Notes: generated by a model from the letters alone, not told the origin. A DNA stretch of 7,198 bases from CAYLZN01 sp964387935 (GCA_964387935.1 CAYLZN010000303.1:1-7198), one strand, 5' to 3'. Shown: positions 1 to 7,115, numbered from the stretch's first letter. A program made the numbers and translations.

Positions 1-1
1 G

Positions 2-1132
2 ACCGACGCGGCGTGGTGGCTGTCCCAGGCACGGCGAGCGCCTTCGCAAACCGAGACGGCGGCGCTCGCGGCGTTTCCATCGCTCGTGCGCGGACGCGAG
101 GCGCTCCGGCACCGAGCCTCCCCGGGCTTCACGCCGTGGGACGGCTTCGTCGCCGCCGCGGGCACGCTGCTGGACCAGACGCAGTCCATCTTCGCGATCT
201 CCCCCTCGCGGCTCGAGGCGGCCGCGAAGTGCCCCTTCCGCTTCTTCCTGCAGAAGGGGCTGGGCGTGGACGCGCTCGACGAGGAGGAGCGCGACCGCGA
301 CGTGTGGCTGGACCACCTCACGCGCGGCCGGATCCTCCACGAGATCTTCGCAGAGACGATCCGCGAGCTGCGGCAGGAACGGCGCCGGCCGACGAAGGCC
401 GACGTGCCGCACGTCCTCAGGCGCGGCGAGCGCCGGCTGCGGCAGCTCAGCGACGAAGTGCCTCCACCCTCCGAGGAGGTCTTCCAGCACGAACGCGACG
501 AGTTCCTGTACGACCTTCGCCTGTTCATCGAGGACGAGTGCCGTCACCCCGAGGCCGAGCCGATCGCGTGCGAGGTGCCGTTCGGGTTGCCGCGCGGGCC
601 GGAAGACGATCAGGAACCGCTGGTGCTGACCGACGCGGTGGAGATCCCGCTCGGGCAGGGGCGACGCCTCCGCGTGCACGGCCGGATCGATCGCGTGGAT
701 CGTCGGACCGACGGCACCTTCGAGACGATCGACTACAAGACGGGCCGCTTCTGGCCAGCCGACTGGCAGGGCACGTTCGCCGGCGGCACGCGCCTGCAGC
801 ATGCGTTGTACGGCGTTGCAGCCGAGATCATGCTGGCGCGTCGGTACGAGCGCCCGCGCGTCTCGCAGGGCACGTACTTCTTTCCCAGCGCGCGCGGGTT
901 GCGTCGCCGCAAGGAGATCCCGACGCCGGATCCGGCGCGGCTCGCCGCGGTCCTGCGTGACCTGGCCGACGTCATCGCCGCCGGCACCTTCATCCAGGCC
1001 CCGAAGAAGGAGGCCTGCAAGTTCTGTGACTTCGCGGCGGCGTGCGGCAGGGACCCGGCCCTGCGCGCGAAGGCCAAGTTCGACCTCGCGCCGGAACTGG
1101 CCGTCTACCGGAGGCTGAGCGCCCATGTCTAG
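2..1132 (+). CDS. addB: AddB-like nuclease/Fe-S subunit of AddAB, 3' part (5' end outside window)
   Basis: The reading frame is open from the first bases of the window to TAG at 1130-1132, giving 376 visible codons, so the true start lies upstream; the GTG at 86 is only an internal codon. The visible part is the C-terminal PD-(D/E)XK nuclease of a RecB/AddB-type protein: His in RILHEIF (codon 338), Asp in GRIDRVD (689), DYKTG (731-745) and a QxxxY motif, QHALY (797-811). A Cys in AAKCPFRFF (230) and a C-terminal CX2CX5C (codons 1016, 1025, 1043) match the four-cysteine 4Fe-4S pattern known from Bacillus AddB, where the cluster holds the nuclease domain together. The protein would pair with AddA to resect double-strand breaks in the cytoplasm. 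The next gene, addA, starts inside this one (8-base overlap), the usual addB-addA order. The N-terminal helicase-like half cannot be seen, so a stand-alone RecB-family nuclease is a remote alternative. Confidence 0.88.
   Translation, partial: TDAAWWLSQARRAPSQTETAALAAFPSLVRGREALRHRASPGFTPWDGFVAAAGTLLDQTQSIFAISPSRLEAAAKCPFRFFLQKGLGVDALDEEERDRDVWLDHLTRGRILHEIFAETIRELRQERRRPTKADVPHVLRRGERRLRQLSDEVPPPSEEVFQHERDEFLYDLRLFIEDECRHPEAEPIACEVPFGLPRGPEDDQEPLVLTDAVEIPLGQGRRLRVHGRIDRVDRRTDGTFETIDYKTGRFWPADWQGTFAGGTRLQHALYGVAAEIMLARRYERPRVSQGTYFFPSARGLRRRKEIPTPDPARLAAVLRDLADVIAAGTFIQAPKKEACKFCDFAAACGRDPALRAKAKFDLAPELAVYRRLSAHV
1110..1114 (+). promoter_or_regulatory. Ribosome binding site of addA
   Basis: GGAGG lies 10 bases before the ATG at 1125, inside the end of the addB frame. 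It supports that ATG as the addA start, and with the 8-base overlap it predicts translational coupling of the two subunits. Confidence 0.6.
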
Positions 1133-4100
1133 CGCGAGACGCCGGCCGCCGGACCAGCCCGTGCGGGATCGCATCCGCGACGATCTCGACACCAACCTGC
1201 TCATCGAGGCCGGCGCGGGGTCCGGCAAGACGCACAGCCTCGCGGAGCGCATGGCTTCCGGCATCGCCCGGGGCCGCTACGACGTGACGCACATGGCCGC
1301 GGTGACGTTCACCCGCAAGGCCGCGGCGGAGCTGCGCGGGCGCTTCCAGCTCGCGCTCGAGCAACGTCTCGACGCAGGTCCCGGCGCCGAGGAGGACGCC
1401 CGACTGCGGCACGCCCTCGCGCATCTCGAGCGCTTCTTCGCGGGCACGATCCACGCGTTCTGTGCGCGCCTCCTGCGCGAGCGGCCCGTCGAGGGGCGCA
1501 TGGCCCCGGGGTTCGCCGAGCTCGACGAGGTCGACGACGCCCTGCGACGGGAACGCGCCTGGCGCGACCACCTCGTGCGGGAGAGCGCCCGCGGGTCGCC
1601 TCACCTGCGGGAGCTGCGCGAAGCCGGCATCCGCCCGCCGGATCTCGACAACGCGTTCGCGAGAGCCTGCGATCACGAGGACGTCCGCTTTCCGGTGGCC
1701 GGTGCCGAGGCCCCGGACCCGACGCCCGCCTGGGCGGCCCTCGAGCGGTTCTGGGCGGCGATTGCTGCGGAGCTGCCGGATCCCATCGATGCCGACACGT
1801 CCTGCAAGGTCCAGAAGCTGGCGCGCACCTTCGGGGACCAGCTCGCGGTCGCGCGGCGCGACCGACCGTCGCACCTGGCCCGCCTGCTCGATGAGTGGGA
1901 CCGCATCGAGATCATCAACAATCGCTGGGGTGATCGCAGCAGCCGCGGCAACCCGGTGGCCGCCCGGGTGAAAGCGCTCATCGAGGCCTTCCAGCGGGAT
2001 GTGCTCGACCCGTTCCTGGGCGCGTGGCGGGCCTGGCTCTACGATCGCGCCGTCGCCGTCCTGGCCGACGCGCGCGCGTTCTATGCCGAGGAACGCCGCC
2101 GCGACAACGTCGTGAACTACGTCGACCTGCTGATGGTCACGGCACGCCTCCTCAGGGAGAACACGGCCGTGCGTCGCGCGCTGCAGGCCAAGTACCGCTG
2201 GCTGTTCATCGACGAGTTCCAGGACACCGACCCGATCCAGGCCGAGGTGTTCGTGCTGCTGGCGGCGGACGAGACGAAGGTGCCCGATCCACAGGCGCCG
2301 CTCGACTGGATGCACGTCTCGCTGCGTCCGGGGGCGCTCTTCGTCGTCGGCGACCCGAAGCAGTCGATCTACCGTTTCCGCCGCGCGGACATCGACATCT
2401 ACCACGTGGTGCGTGCGCGTCTCCAGGCCAGCGGCGGCGCGGTGCTGCCGCTCACGACCAACTTCCGCTCCGTGCCGGACCTGTGCGCCTTCGCCAATGC
2501 CGTGTTTCCGACCCGCTTCCCCTCCGCCCCGGAGCCCGAGGCGCCGGCGTTCGAACGGCTGGAACCCGTCCGCGAGGCGCCCGCCACGACCGCGCCCGCG
2601 ATTGTGACGCTCACGCTGCCGGCCGGCACGGACGCGCGCAGTTCCGCCGCGGTCGAGGCCGACCGCATGGCCGCGTGGATCAGGACCGAGGTCGCCTCGG
2701 GGCGCCGCACGTACGGCGACATGCTCGTGCTCACGCGCAACAGGCCCCGGCTCGCGCTGTACGCCCGGGTGTTCGAGAACGCGGAGATCCCCGTCGAGGT
2801 CAGCGGCGCAGGGATGTTCGGGGGCTCGGAGGAGGTGGGCTGGCTGCGCGGCCTCATCGAGGCGCTGTCCGACCCAATTGACGGTGTCGCGCTGATTGGC
2901 GTGCTGCGCGGTGCCCTGTTCGGCTTCACCGACGCCGAACTGTTCCAGTTCCGGGCGGCGGGCGGACGGTTCGACCTGTCCACGCCCCTGCCCGAGGCGG
3001 AGCCTGCCGGTGAGGGCGAGGGGCTCGACGCGCGATTCGGGCCGGTGCTGCCCGCGATGCGTCACCTGCAGCGTCTGCACCGCCGCGCGAGGCGCCTGCC
3101 CCTGGGCCAGGCGCTGGAACTGCTGCTCGAGGAGACCGGCCTGCTGGCGGTGAGCGCAGCGACCCCGGGGGGCGCGCGGGCCGGAGACCTGCTGCAGGCC
3201 ATCGACCGCGTCCGCCAGATCGCGGAGTCCGGTGGCGGCCTTGCCGAGGCCGCTGACGCGCTGGCAGAGGACGCGCGCGAAGCCACCGACGTCGAGGCGC
3301 TGCCCCTGGAGCCTGGCCGGCGCGACGTCGTTCGCCTCATGAACCTGCACAAGGCGAAGGGCCTCGAGGCGAACGTCGTCTTTCTCGCCGATCCGTGCCA
3401 CGGTCGCGCCTTCGGGCCCGAGATCCGGATCGTGCGCGGCCAGGCCGCGCCCGAGGGCTGGCTGCCGATCGTGCGCAAGGCCGAGGAGAGCTTCGCCGCG
3501 GACCGGGTGCTGGCCGCCCCGCGGGACTGGGCCCAGCACGCACAGGTCGAGCAGCGCTACCTCGATGCCGAGGAGGATCGCCTGCTGTACGTCGCCACCA
3601 CGCGCGCCAGAGACCTGCTGGTCGTCGGGCGGTCGTCGAAGCCCGGTCAGAACAAGGCCTGGGGCATGCTCGATCCCTTCCTTGGCGCGATGCCCGAACT
3701 CGTGGTGCCGGCGATGCGGGCTCTCGAGGCAGAGCCGCCGATCGACGTGTCCCCAGAGGCGAGGGACGCGGCCGCCGCGCGACGGCGTCAACGGTGTGCG
3801 GAGGCCGCCACCGCCTCGTGGCACGTCGAGAGCGTGACCGAGGACGCACATCAGGTGGCTCGCGCGAGGCGGATTCGACGCACGGCGGCATCGGACCTGG
3901 TGGGCCCCGAGTCGGATCCGACGGCGTCGCTGCTGTCCGATACGCCGAGCCATCGCGCCGATGCCGGGGCGGCGTGGGGCACGCTCATTCACGGGTTGCT
4001 CGAGCATGCAGCCCGGAAGCCCGGGGCGTCGCGCCAGGATCTCGAGCGGCTCGCCCGCTGGCTGCTGATCGAACACCCCGATCTGCGGCCCTTCGTCGCC

Positions 4101-4634
4101 GAGGCGCTCGACAGCGTCGAGGCCGTGATGAAGGCCCCGTTCTGGGCCGAAGCCCGCGCCGATCAATACGCGGTCGAGGTCCCGTTCGCGATTCGGCTCG
4201 ATCAGGCGGCCAGGGAGCCCGCGCGGGACGAGAGCGTTGGCGGGGAGGTCTCGCGGAGCCGCGCGCCGAGGGGCCGGTCGCGCACGCGCGGCCGCGAGAC
4301 GGCGCTGCCGACCCAGGCGTCGCTGTTCGACCTGCCCGCGCCCGGAGGCGCGGAACCACTCGCCGCGGGCGCCGCGGACACGTCAGCCACGCCGGGGCCG
4401 ACCATCCTGCGCGGGGTCATCGACCTCGTGTACCAGGCCGACGGGGGTGGGCGCATCGTGGATTACAAGACGGACCAGGTGATCGCGGACGTGCAGGAAC
4501 TGGTCGCGCGGTACGGTCCACAGGTGGCGCGGTACCGTGAGGCCTGGACGCGGATCACGGGCGAGCCGATCAGGGACGTGGGCCTCTTCAGCGTGCGACG
4601 GCTCGAGGTCGCCTGGATGGGGCAGGAGCCGTGA
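1125..4634 (+). CDS. addA: AddA helicase-nuclease subunit of AddAB
   Basis: This 1169-residue protein is full length for AddA/RecB-type enzymes (roughly 1200 residues). It is the ATP-driven 3'-5' translocase and nuclease that unwinds and degrades DNA ends before RecA loading. Superfamily 1A motifs occur in order: Walker A AGAGSGKT (29-36, K35), TFTRKAAAELR (motif Ia), GTIHAFCARLL, FIDEFQDTD (motif II, D363-E364), VVGDPKQSIYRFR (motif III, around 407-419), TTNFRS (motif IV), MNLHKAKGLE (motif V, from 739) and EEDRLLYVATTRA (motif VI, 816-828). A C-terminal PD-(D/E)XK nuclease follows: H956 in WGTLIHG, D1100 in RGVIDLVY, D1113-Y-K1115, and Q1133/Y1137 of the QxxxY motif. All key residues are present, so both activities should work. 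A 68-residue, Arg/Ala/Pro/Gly-rich, probably disordered insertion (about 1026-1093) interrupts the nuclease between EVPF and D1100. The ATG at 1125 has a GGAGG upstream and overlaps addB by 8 bases. Because the partner is AddB-type with cysteines, AddA is preferred over RecB. Confidence 0.95.
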   Translation: MSSARRRPPDQPVRDRIRDDLDTNLLIEAGAGSGKTHSLAERMASGIARGRYDVTHMAAVTFTRKAAAELRGRFQLALEQRLDAGPGAEEDARLRHALAHLERFFAGTIHAFCARLLRERPVEGRMAPGFAELDEVDDALRRERAWRDHLVRESARGSPHLRELREAGIRPPDLDNAFARACDHEDVRFPVAGAEAPDPTPAWAALERFWAAIAAELPDPIDADTSCKVQKLARTFGDQLAVARRDRPSHLARLLDEWDRIEIINNRWGDRSSRGNPVAARVKALIEAFQRDVLDPFLGAWRAWLYDRAVAVLADARAFYAEERRRDNVVNYVDLLMVTARLLRENTAVRRALQAKYRWLFIDEFQDTDPIQAEVFVLLAADETKVPDPQAPLDWMHVSLRPGALFVVGDPKQSIYRFRRADIDIYHVVRARLQASGGAVLPLTTNFRSVPDLCAFANAVFPTRFPSAPEPEAPAFERLEPVREAPATTAPAIVTLTLPAGTDARSSAAVEADRMAAWIRTEVASGRRTYGDMLVLTRNRPRLALYARVFENAEIPVEVSGAGMFGGSEEVGWLRGLIEALSDPIDGVALIGVLRGALFGFTDAELFQFRAAGGRFDLSTPLPEAEPAGEGEGLDARFGPVLPAMRHLQRLHRRARRLPLGQALELLLEETGLLAVSAATPGGARAGDLLQAIDRVRQIAESGGGLAEAADALAEDAREATDVEALPLEPGRRDVVRLMNLHKAKGLEANVVFLADPCHGRAFGPEIRIVRGQAAPEGWLPIVRKAEESFAADRVLAAPRDWAQHAQVEQRYLDAEEDRLLYVATTRARDLLVVGRSSKPGQNKAWGMLDPFLGAMPELVVPAMRALEAEPPIDVSPEARDAAAARRRQRCAEAATASWHVESVTEDAHQVARARRIRRTAASDLVGPESDPTASLLSDTPSHRADAGAAWGTLIHGLLEHAARKPGASRQDLERLARWLLIEHPDLRPFVAEALDSVEAVMKAPFWAEARADQYAVEVPFAIRLDQAAREPARDESVGGEVSRSRAPRGRSRTRGRETALPTQASLFDLPAPGGAEPLAAGAADTSATPGPTILRGVIDLVYQADGGGRIVDYKTDQVIADVQELVARYGPQVARYREAWTRITGEPIRDVGLFSVRRLEVAWMGQEP
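4314..4328 (+). other. Possible sliding-clamp (DnaN) binding motif in the AddA insertion
   Basis: Codons 1064-1068 of AddA read QASLF, followed by D-L-P. This fits the bacterial beta-clamp binding consensus Q-x-[S/D]-L-F and lies in a low-complexity, probably exposed insertion, where such peptides usually sit. The match is seen in the sequence; binding to the clamp is inference, since a five-residue motif can occur by chance. Confidence 0.4.
4624..4628 (+). promoter_or_regulatory. Purine-rich site before the MutS-like start
   Basis: AGGAG ends only 2 bases before the GTG at 4631, which is too close for an ideal Shine-Dalgarno site; GGGG at 4619-4622 is better spaced. Initiation at 4631 probably relies on ribosomes finishing addA, whose TGA overlaps this GTG (GTGA). 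Confidence 0.3.
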
Positions 4635-6502
4635 GCGATCGCCGCGTGCCCGCCGCCAGTCACGAGACAGCGAGTGCCCGCGCCCGCGTCATCGAAGCTG
4701 GTGCCCGAGCGAAGTTCGGGCAGATCGCGACGGCGCGGCTCGCCGTTGGCCTGGCAACGCTGGCGGCTGTCGTCTGGGCCATTCAGCCGGCATCCCCGCG
4801 CGGCACCGGCTGGCTGGCACTCGGTGGAGTGCTCACGTTCCTGGTCCTCGTGCGCGTGCACGACAGGGTCGAGCGCCTCGCGCGGCACCAGGCGGCCGTG
4901 GCCGCCTGGCACGACGGGCGCGTCGCCCGGATCGCGCGGCACTGGAGCACGCTCCCGGCGCCCTGGCAGCCCACGCTCGACCCGCATCACCCGTTCGCGC
5001 ACGACCTGGACCTGTTCGGCCGAGGGTCGATCTTCGAACTGCTCGGTCCCGTCGGCACGTCGGCCGGCGCCAGGACGCTGTCGTCGTGGCTGCTCGAGCC
5101 CGCGTCGCCGCAGACGATCGGGGCCCGGCACGACGCCGTGCGCGAACTGGCGGCCCACGCGGAGTTCCGGGAGCAGTTCGCCGCGCATGCCGCGCTCGTC
5201 GAGCAGGGAGGCGCCTTCGACATGGCGCGCTTTCTCGAATGGGCGGAGAGCGACGCCTGGCTGCATGCGAGGCCGTGGCTCCTGTGGCTGTCGCGCGCGC
5301 TGGCGCTCGCGACGCCGGCCCTGCTCGCGGCGCAGGGCGCGGGGGTCGTCGGGGGATCGTGGTGGCTCGCCACGCTCACGCTGGGCCTGATCGCCACCTG
5401 GGCGGTGCGCCACCCGCTCGAGCACGCGATTGGCCTCGCGACGGGGTGGGAGCCGGCCATCAGGTCCTGGGTCGATCTGCTGTCGCTCGTGGAATCGACG
5501 CCCTTCGACGCCGCGCATCTGCGCGCGTCGCAGGCGGCGCTCGGCGCCGGCCACGCGCGCGCCTCCCGGCAGGTGGCCCGATACCAGCGCGTCGTGGCCT
5601 TCGCCGAGGTCCGTCACACCGCGCTTCTGCATTTCCCGCTGCACGCGCTCACGCTGTGGGACTTCCACGTCTGGTCCGCCCTCGAACGCTGGCAGCAGCG
5701 CAGCGGGCGTCACGTCCACGACTGGCTCCGCGCGCTCGGCGACATCGAGGCACTCGTGGCCCTGGCCACGCACGCCGCGGATCACCCGGACTGGCAGCCG
5801 CCCGTGGTGATCGAAGGCGCCGAACGGCTCGAAGCGCACGCCCTGGGGCACCCGCTCCTGGCCCCAGCCACCTGCGTTCGCAACGACGTGATCGTCGGGC
5901 CGCCTGGCCGTGTCCTGTGCGTGACCGGCTCGAACATGTCGGGCAAGAGCACGCTCCTGCGGGCCATTGGCGTCAATGCCGTGCTCGCCCAGGCGGGAGC
6001 CACCGTGTGCGCGGCTTCGCTCCGCATGCCACCCGTCCAGGTGCAGACCAGCCTGCGCATCGTGGACTCCCTGGCCGAAGGCGTGTCGTACTTCATGGCG
6101 GCGCTCGAACAACTGAAGCGCGTGGTCGAGGCCGCCGACGCCGCCGGGCGGGACGACGGCCCGCACCCGGGCCGACTGGTTCTCTACCTGCTCGACGAGA
6201 TCCTGCAGGGCACCAACAGCCTCGAGCGCGAAGAGGCGGTGCGCATCGTCCTGCGTCACCTGCTCGCCACGCCGTCCATCGGGGCGATCACGACACACGA
6301 CCTCGCCCTCACGCGCACACCCGAACTCGCCGACCAGGGGGATCACGTCCATTTCCGGGAGACCGTCGACGAACACGAAGGCGTGCTTCGCATGACCTTC
6401 GACTACAGGCTGCATCCGGGCGTGGCGACCTCCCGGAACGCGCTGGCCCTCATGCGGCTCGTCGGCCTGGCCGACGCCACACGCGGCCGGACCTCGCGGT
6501 AG
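4631..6502 (+). CDS. MutS-family ATPase with predicted membrane helices
   Basis: This is a 623-residue MutS-related protein. The C-terminal ATPase is clear: Walker A GSNMSGKST (433-441, K439), Walker B LYLLDEILQGTN (D522-E523) and the TTHD switch (554-557). The middle part is helical, and a DLDLFGRGSIFELL stretch (125-138) matches a conserved block I recall from non-canonical MutS-like proteins. The N-terminal mismatch-recognition domain of MutS is absent, as are the Smr and KOW-type parts of MutS2. Hydrophobic segments at about 34-53 and 59-76, and again at about 215-234 and 238-259, look like two membrane hairpins, so the protein is probably anchored in the inner membrane with its ATPase in the cytoplasm. 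Its role is unknown; it is commonly annotated as mismatch repair MutS, but classical mismatch repair is unlikely. The GTG start shares GTGA with the addA stop (4-base overlap), which ties its expression to AddAB. No better start is seen downstream, and TAG ends it at 6500-6502. Confidence 0.88.
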   Translation: MSDRRVPAASHETASARARVIEAGARAKFGQIATARLAVGLATLAAVVWAIQPASPRGTGWLALGGVLTFLVLVRVHDRVERLARHQAAVAAWHDGRVARIARHWSTLPAPWQPTLDPHHPFAHDLDLFGRGSIFELLGPVGTSAGARTLSSWLLEPASPQTIGARHDAVRELAAHAEFREQFAAHAALVEQGGAFDMARFLEWAESDAWLHARPWLLWLSRALALATPALLAAQGAGVVGGSWWLATLTLGLIATWAVRHPLEHAIGLATGWEPAIRSWVDLLSLVESTPFDAAHLRASQAALGAGHARASRQVARYQRVVAFAEVRHTALLHFPLHALTLWDFHVWSALERWQQRSGRHVHDWLRALGDIEALVALATHAADHPDWQPPVVIEGAERLEAHALGHPLLAPATCVRNDVIVGPPGRVLCVTGSNMSGKSTLLRAIGVNAVLAQAGATVCAASLRMPPVQVQTSLRIVDSLAEGVSYFMAALEQLKRVVEAADAAGRDDGPHPGRLVLYLLDEILQGTNSLEREEAVRIVLRHLLATPSIGAITTHDLALTRTPELADQGDHVHFRETVDEHEGVLRMTFDYRLHPGVATSRNALALMRLVGLADATRGRTSR

Positions 6503-6532
6503 TGCACGCGTCCTTCGTAGGCGTCGAGGGCG

Positions 6533-6553
6533 CACCCGGCACCCGGCACCCGG
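6533..6553 (+). repeat. Three tandem CACCCGG heptamers
   Basis: Three perfect copies of CACCCGG run head to tail (starts 6533, 6540, 6547), followed by CA. They lie in the spacer between the MutS-like and CMD genes, 31 bases after the MutS-like stop. The array has no dyad symmetry and no U-tract, so it is not a terminator. It is probably a short intergenic simple repeat. Confidence 0.75.
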
Positions 6554-6610
6554 CAACAGGCACCGTCGCCACACGGTCTCTGACGGGTCAGGGTTGGATA
6601 TGCTGTCGAT

Positions 6611-6616
6611 GGAGGT
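6611..6616 (+). promoter_or_regulatory. Ribosome binding site of the CMD gene
   Basis: GGAGGT is the strongest Shine-Dalgarno match in this spacer. It leaves 4 bases before the GTG at 6621 (5 counted from GGAGG). It overlaps the ATG at 6609 and lies after the ATG at 6600 and TTG at 6594, so it argues for the GTG as the true start. Confidence 0.55.
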
Positions 6617-6620
6617 GCCC

Positions 6621-6953
6621 GTGGCCAGCAAGCCCGAGAAGAAGGTGTCCAGGAAACTGCCGAAGACGTATCGCCGGTTCGCCGATCGGTTCCCCGGAAT
6701 CGCTGAGGCCCACCATCAGATGAACCAGGCGGCGGGGGAAGCGGGGCCGCTCGATGCCAAGACGCGCGAATTGATCAAGATGGGCATCGCGCTGGGCGCC
6801 GGGCTCGAGTCGTCATTCAGGAGCCATGTGCGGCGCGCCCTCGAGAGCGGCGCGACTCCCGAAGAGGTTGACCAGGCCATCGTCCTGGCCGCCACTACCT
6901 GCGGCTTCTCCCGCGCCGTGGCCGGGTGGCGATGGGCGCAGGAGTGTTATTGA
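6621..6953 (+). CDS. Carboxymuconolactone decarboxylase (CMD/AhpD)-family protein
   Basis: From the GTG at 6621 the protein has 110 residues, typical of single-domain CMD proteins. The core is recognisable: GPLDAKTRELIKMGIALGAG (42-61), then E63, H69 in RSHVRRALESGATPEE, and a final helix with LAATTCGFSRAVAG (89-102). Family members form small helical oligomers and act as AhpD-type peroxidase partners or as decarboxylases. Here the CXXC pair of AhpD before the conserved His is missing (the equivalent positions are Leu and Ser); the only cysteines are C94 and C108. Thiol peroxidase activity is therefore unlikely, and the substrate is unknown. The start was chosen for the GGAGGT just before it; TTG 6594, ATG 6600 and ATG 6609 are in-frame alternatives adding up to nine residues. 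The gene is 118 bases beyond the MutS-like stop, so it may have its own promoter. The stop is followed immediately by the heptamer repeat. Confidence 0.88.
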   Translation: MASKPEKKVSRKLPKTYRRFADRFPGIAEAHHQMNQAAGEAGPLDAKTRELIKMGIALGAGLESSFRSHVRRALESGATPEEVDQAIVLAATTCGFSRAVAGWRWAQECY

Positions 6954-6954
6954 C

Positions 6955-6985
6955 GGCGTACGGCGTACGGCGTAAGGCGTACGGC
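6955..6985 (+). repeat. Left arm of the heptamer inverted repeat (GGCGTAC units)
   Basis: Four head-to-tail heptamers start at 6955, 6962, 6969 and 6976, followed by GGC. Units 1, 2 and 4 are GGCGTAC; unit 3 is GGCGTAA. The arm starts one base after the CMD stop codon and is the reverse complement of 7085-7115 at 29 of 31 positions. Confidence 0.85.
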
Positions 6986-7039
6986 AAATCCTGACCGTCC
7001 GTCACCCTGTTCTACGCCGCCCTGCCGCTGGGCCACTCT

Positions 7040-7081
7040 GCCGTACGCTGCCCTGCCCGTACGCCGTCCCGACCGTACGCC
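7040..7081 (+). repeat. Degenerate heptamer copies between the arms
   Basis: Scattered copies related to GCCGTAC lie at 7040-7046 (exact), 7056-7062 (CCCGTAC, followed by GCCGTCC) and 7072-7078 (ACCGTAC, then GCC). They share the orientation of the right arm and look like decayed or slipped copies of the same array. Confidence 0.6.
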
Positions 7082-7084
7082 CCA

Positions 7085-7115
7085 GCCGTACGTCGTACGC
7101 CGTACGCCGTACGCC
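7085..7115 (+). repeat. Right arm of the heptamer inverted repeat (GCCGTAC units)
   Basis: Four heptamers start at 7085, 7092, 7099 and 7106, followed by GCC. Three are GCCGTAC and the second is GTCGTAC. Paired with the left arm across a 99-base loop, an RNA would have 29 Watson-Crick pairs, one G-U pair (6977 with 7093) and one A-G mismatch (6975 with 7095). Each CGTACG is also palindromic by itself. No U-tract follows, so it is not a classical intrinsic terminator, although a stem this long just after the CMD stop could protect the 3' end of the transcript. Confidence 0.85.

Noticed and set aside
13..960. + strand frame of about 315 codons over addB
   Set aside because: Arg/Ala/Pro-rich translation without motifs; the frame from position 2 carries the nuclease motifs and the Fe-S cysteines.
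990..4166. Open frame of about 1058 codons on the - strand across addA
   Set aside because: It lies antisense to a gene with complete helicase and nuclease motifs. Its translation is rich in Arg, Gly, Ala and His with no recognisable domain, as expected for the complement of high-GC codons.
6576..6604. Possible sigma-70 promoter before the CMD gene (TATGCT at 6599 as a -10)
   Set aside because: The -10 match is weak, and the best -35-like hexamer (CTGACG, 6580-6585) is only 13 bases away, too short a spacing.
4463..6631. Open frame of about 722 codons on the - strand across the MutS-like gene
   Set aside because: Same reason: low-complexity Arg/Gly/Pro-rich translation opposite a gene with clear Walker motifs; no domain and no convincing start signal.
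4537..6723. Long + strand frame of about 728 codons in another phase over the MutS-like gene
   Set aside because: Arg/Ala-rich shadow frame with no motif. It overlaps both the MutS-like gene and the CMD gene, which have family-level matches.
6955..7115. Heptamer as a Chi site for AddAB
   Set aside because: Chi is defined by genome-wide, strand-oriented excess, and the repeat is close to its own reverse complement and clustered in one spacer. Nothing in this window supports recognition by AddAB.
6955..7115. CRISPR array
   Set aside because: The units are 7 bases long with no spacers of regular length and no cas genes nearby.
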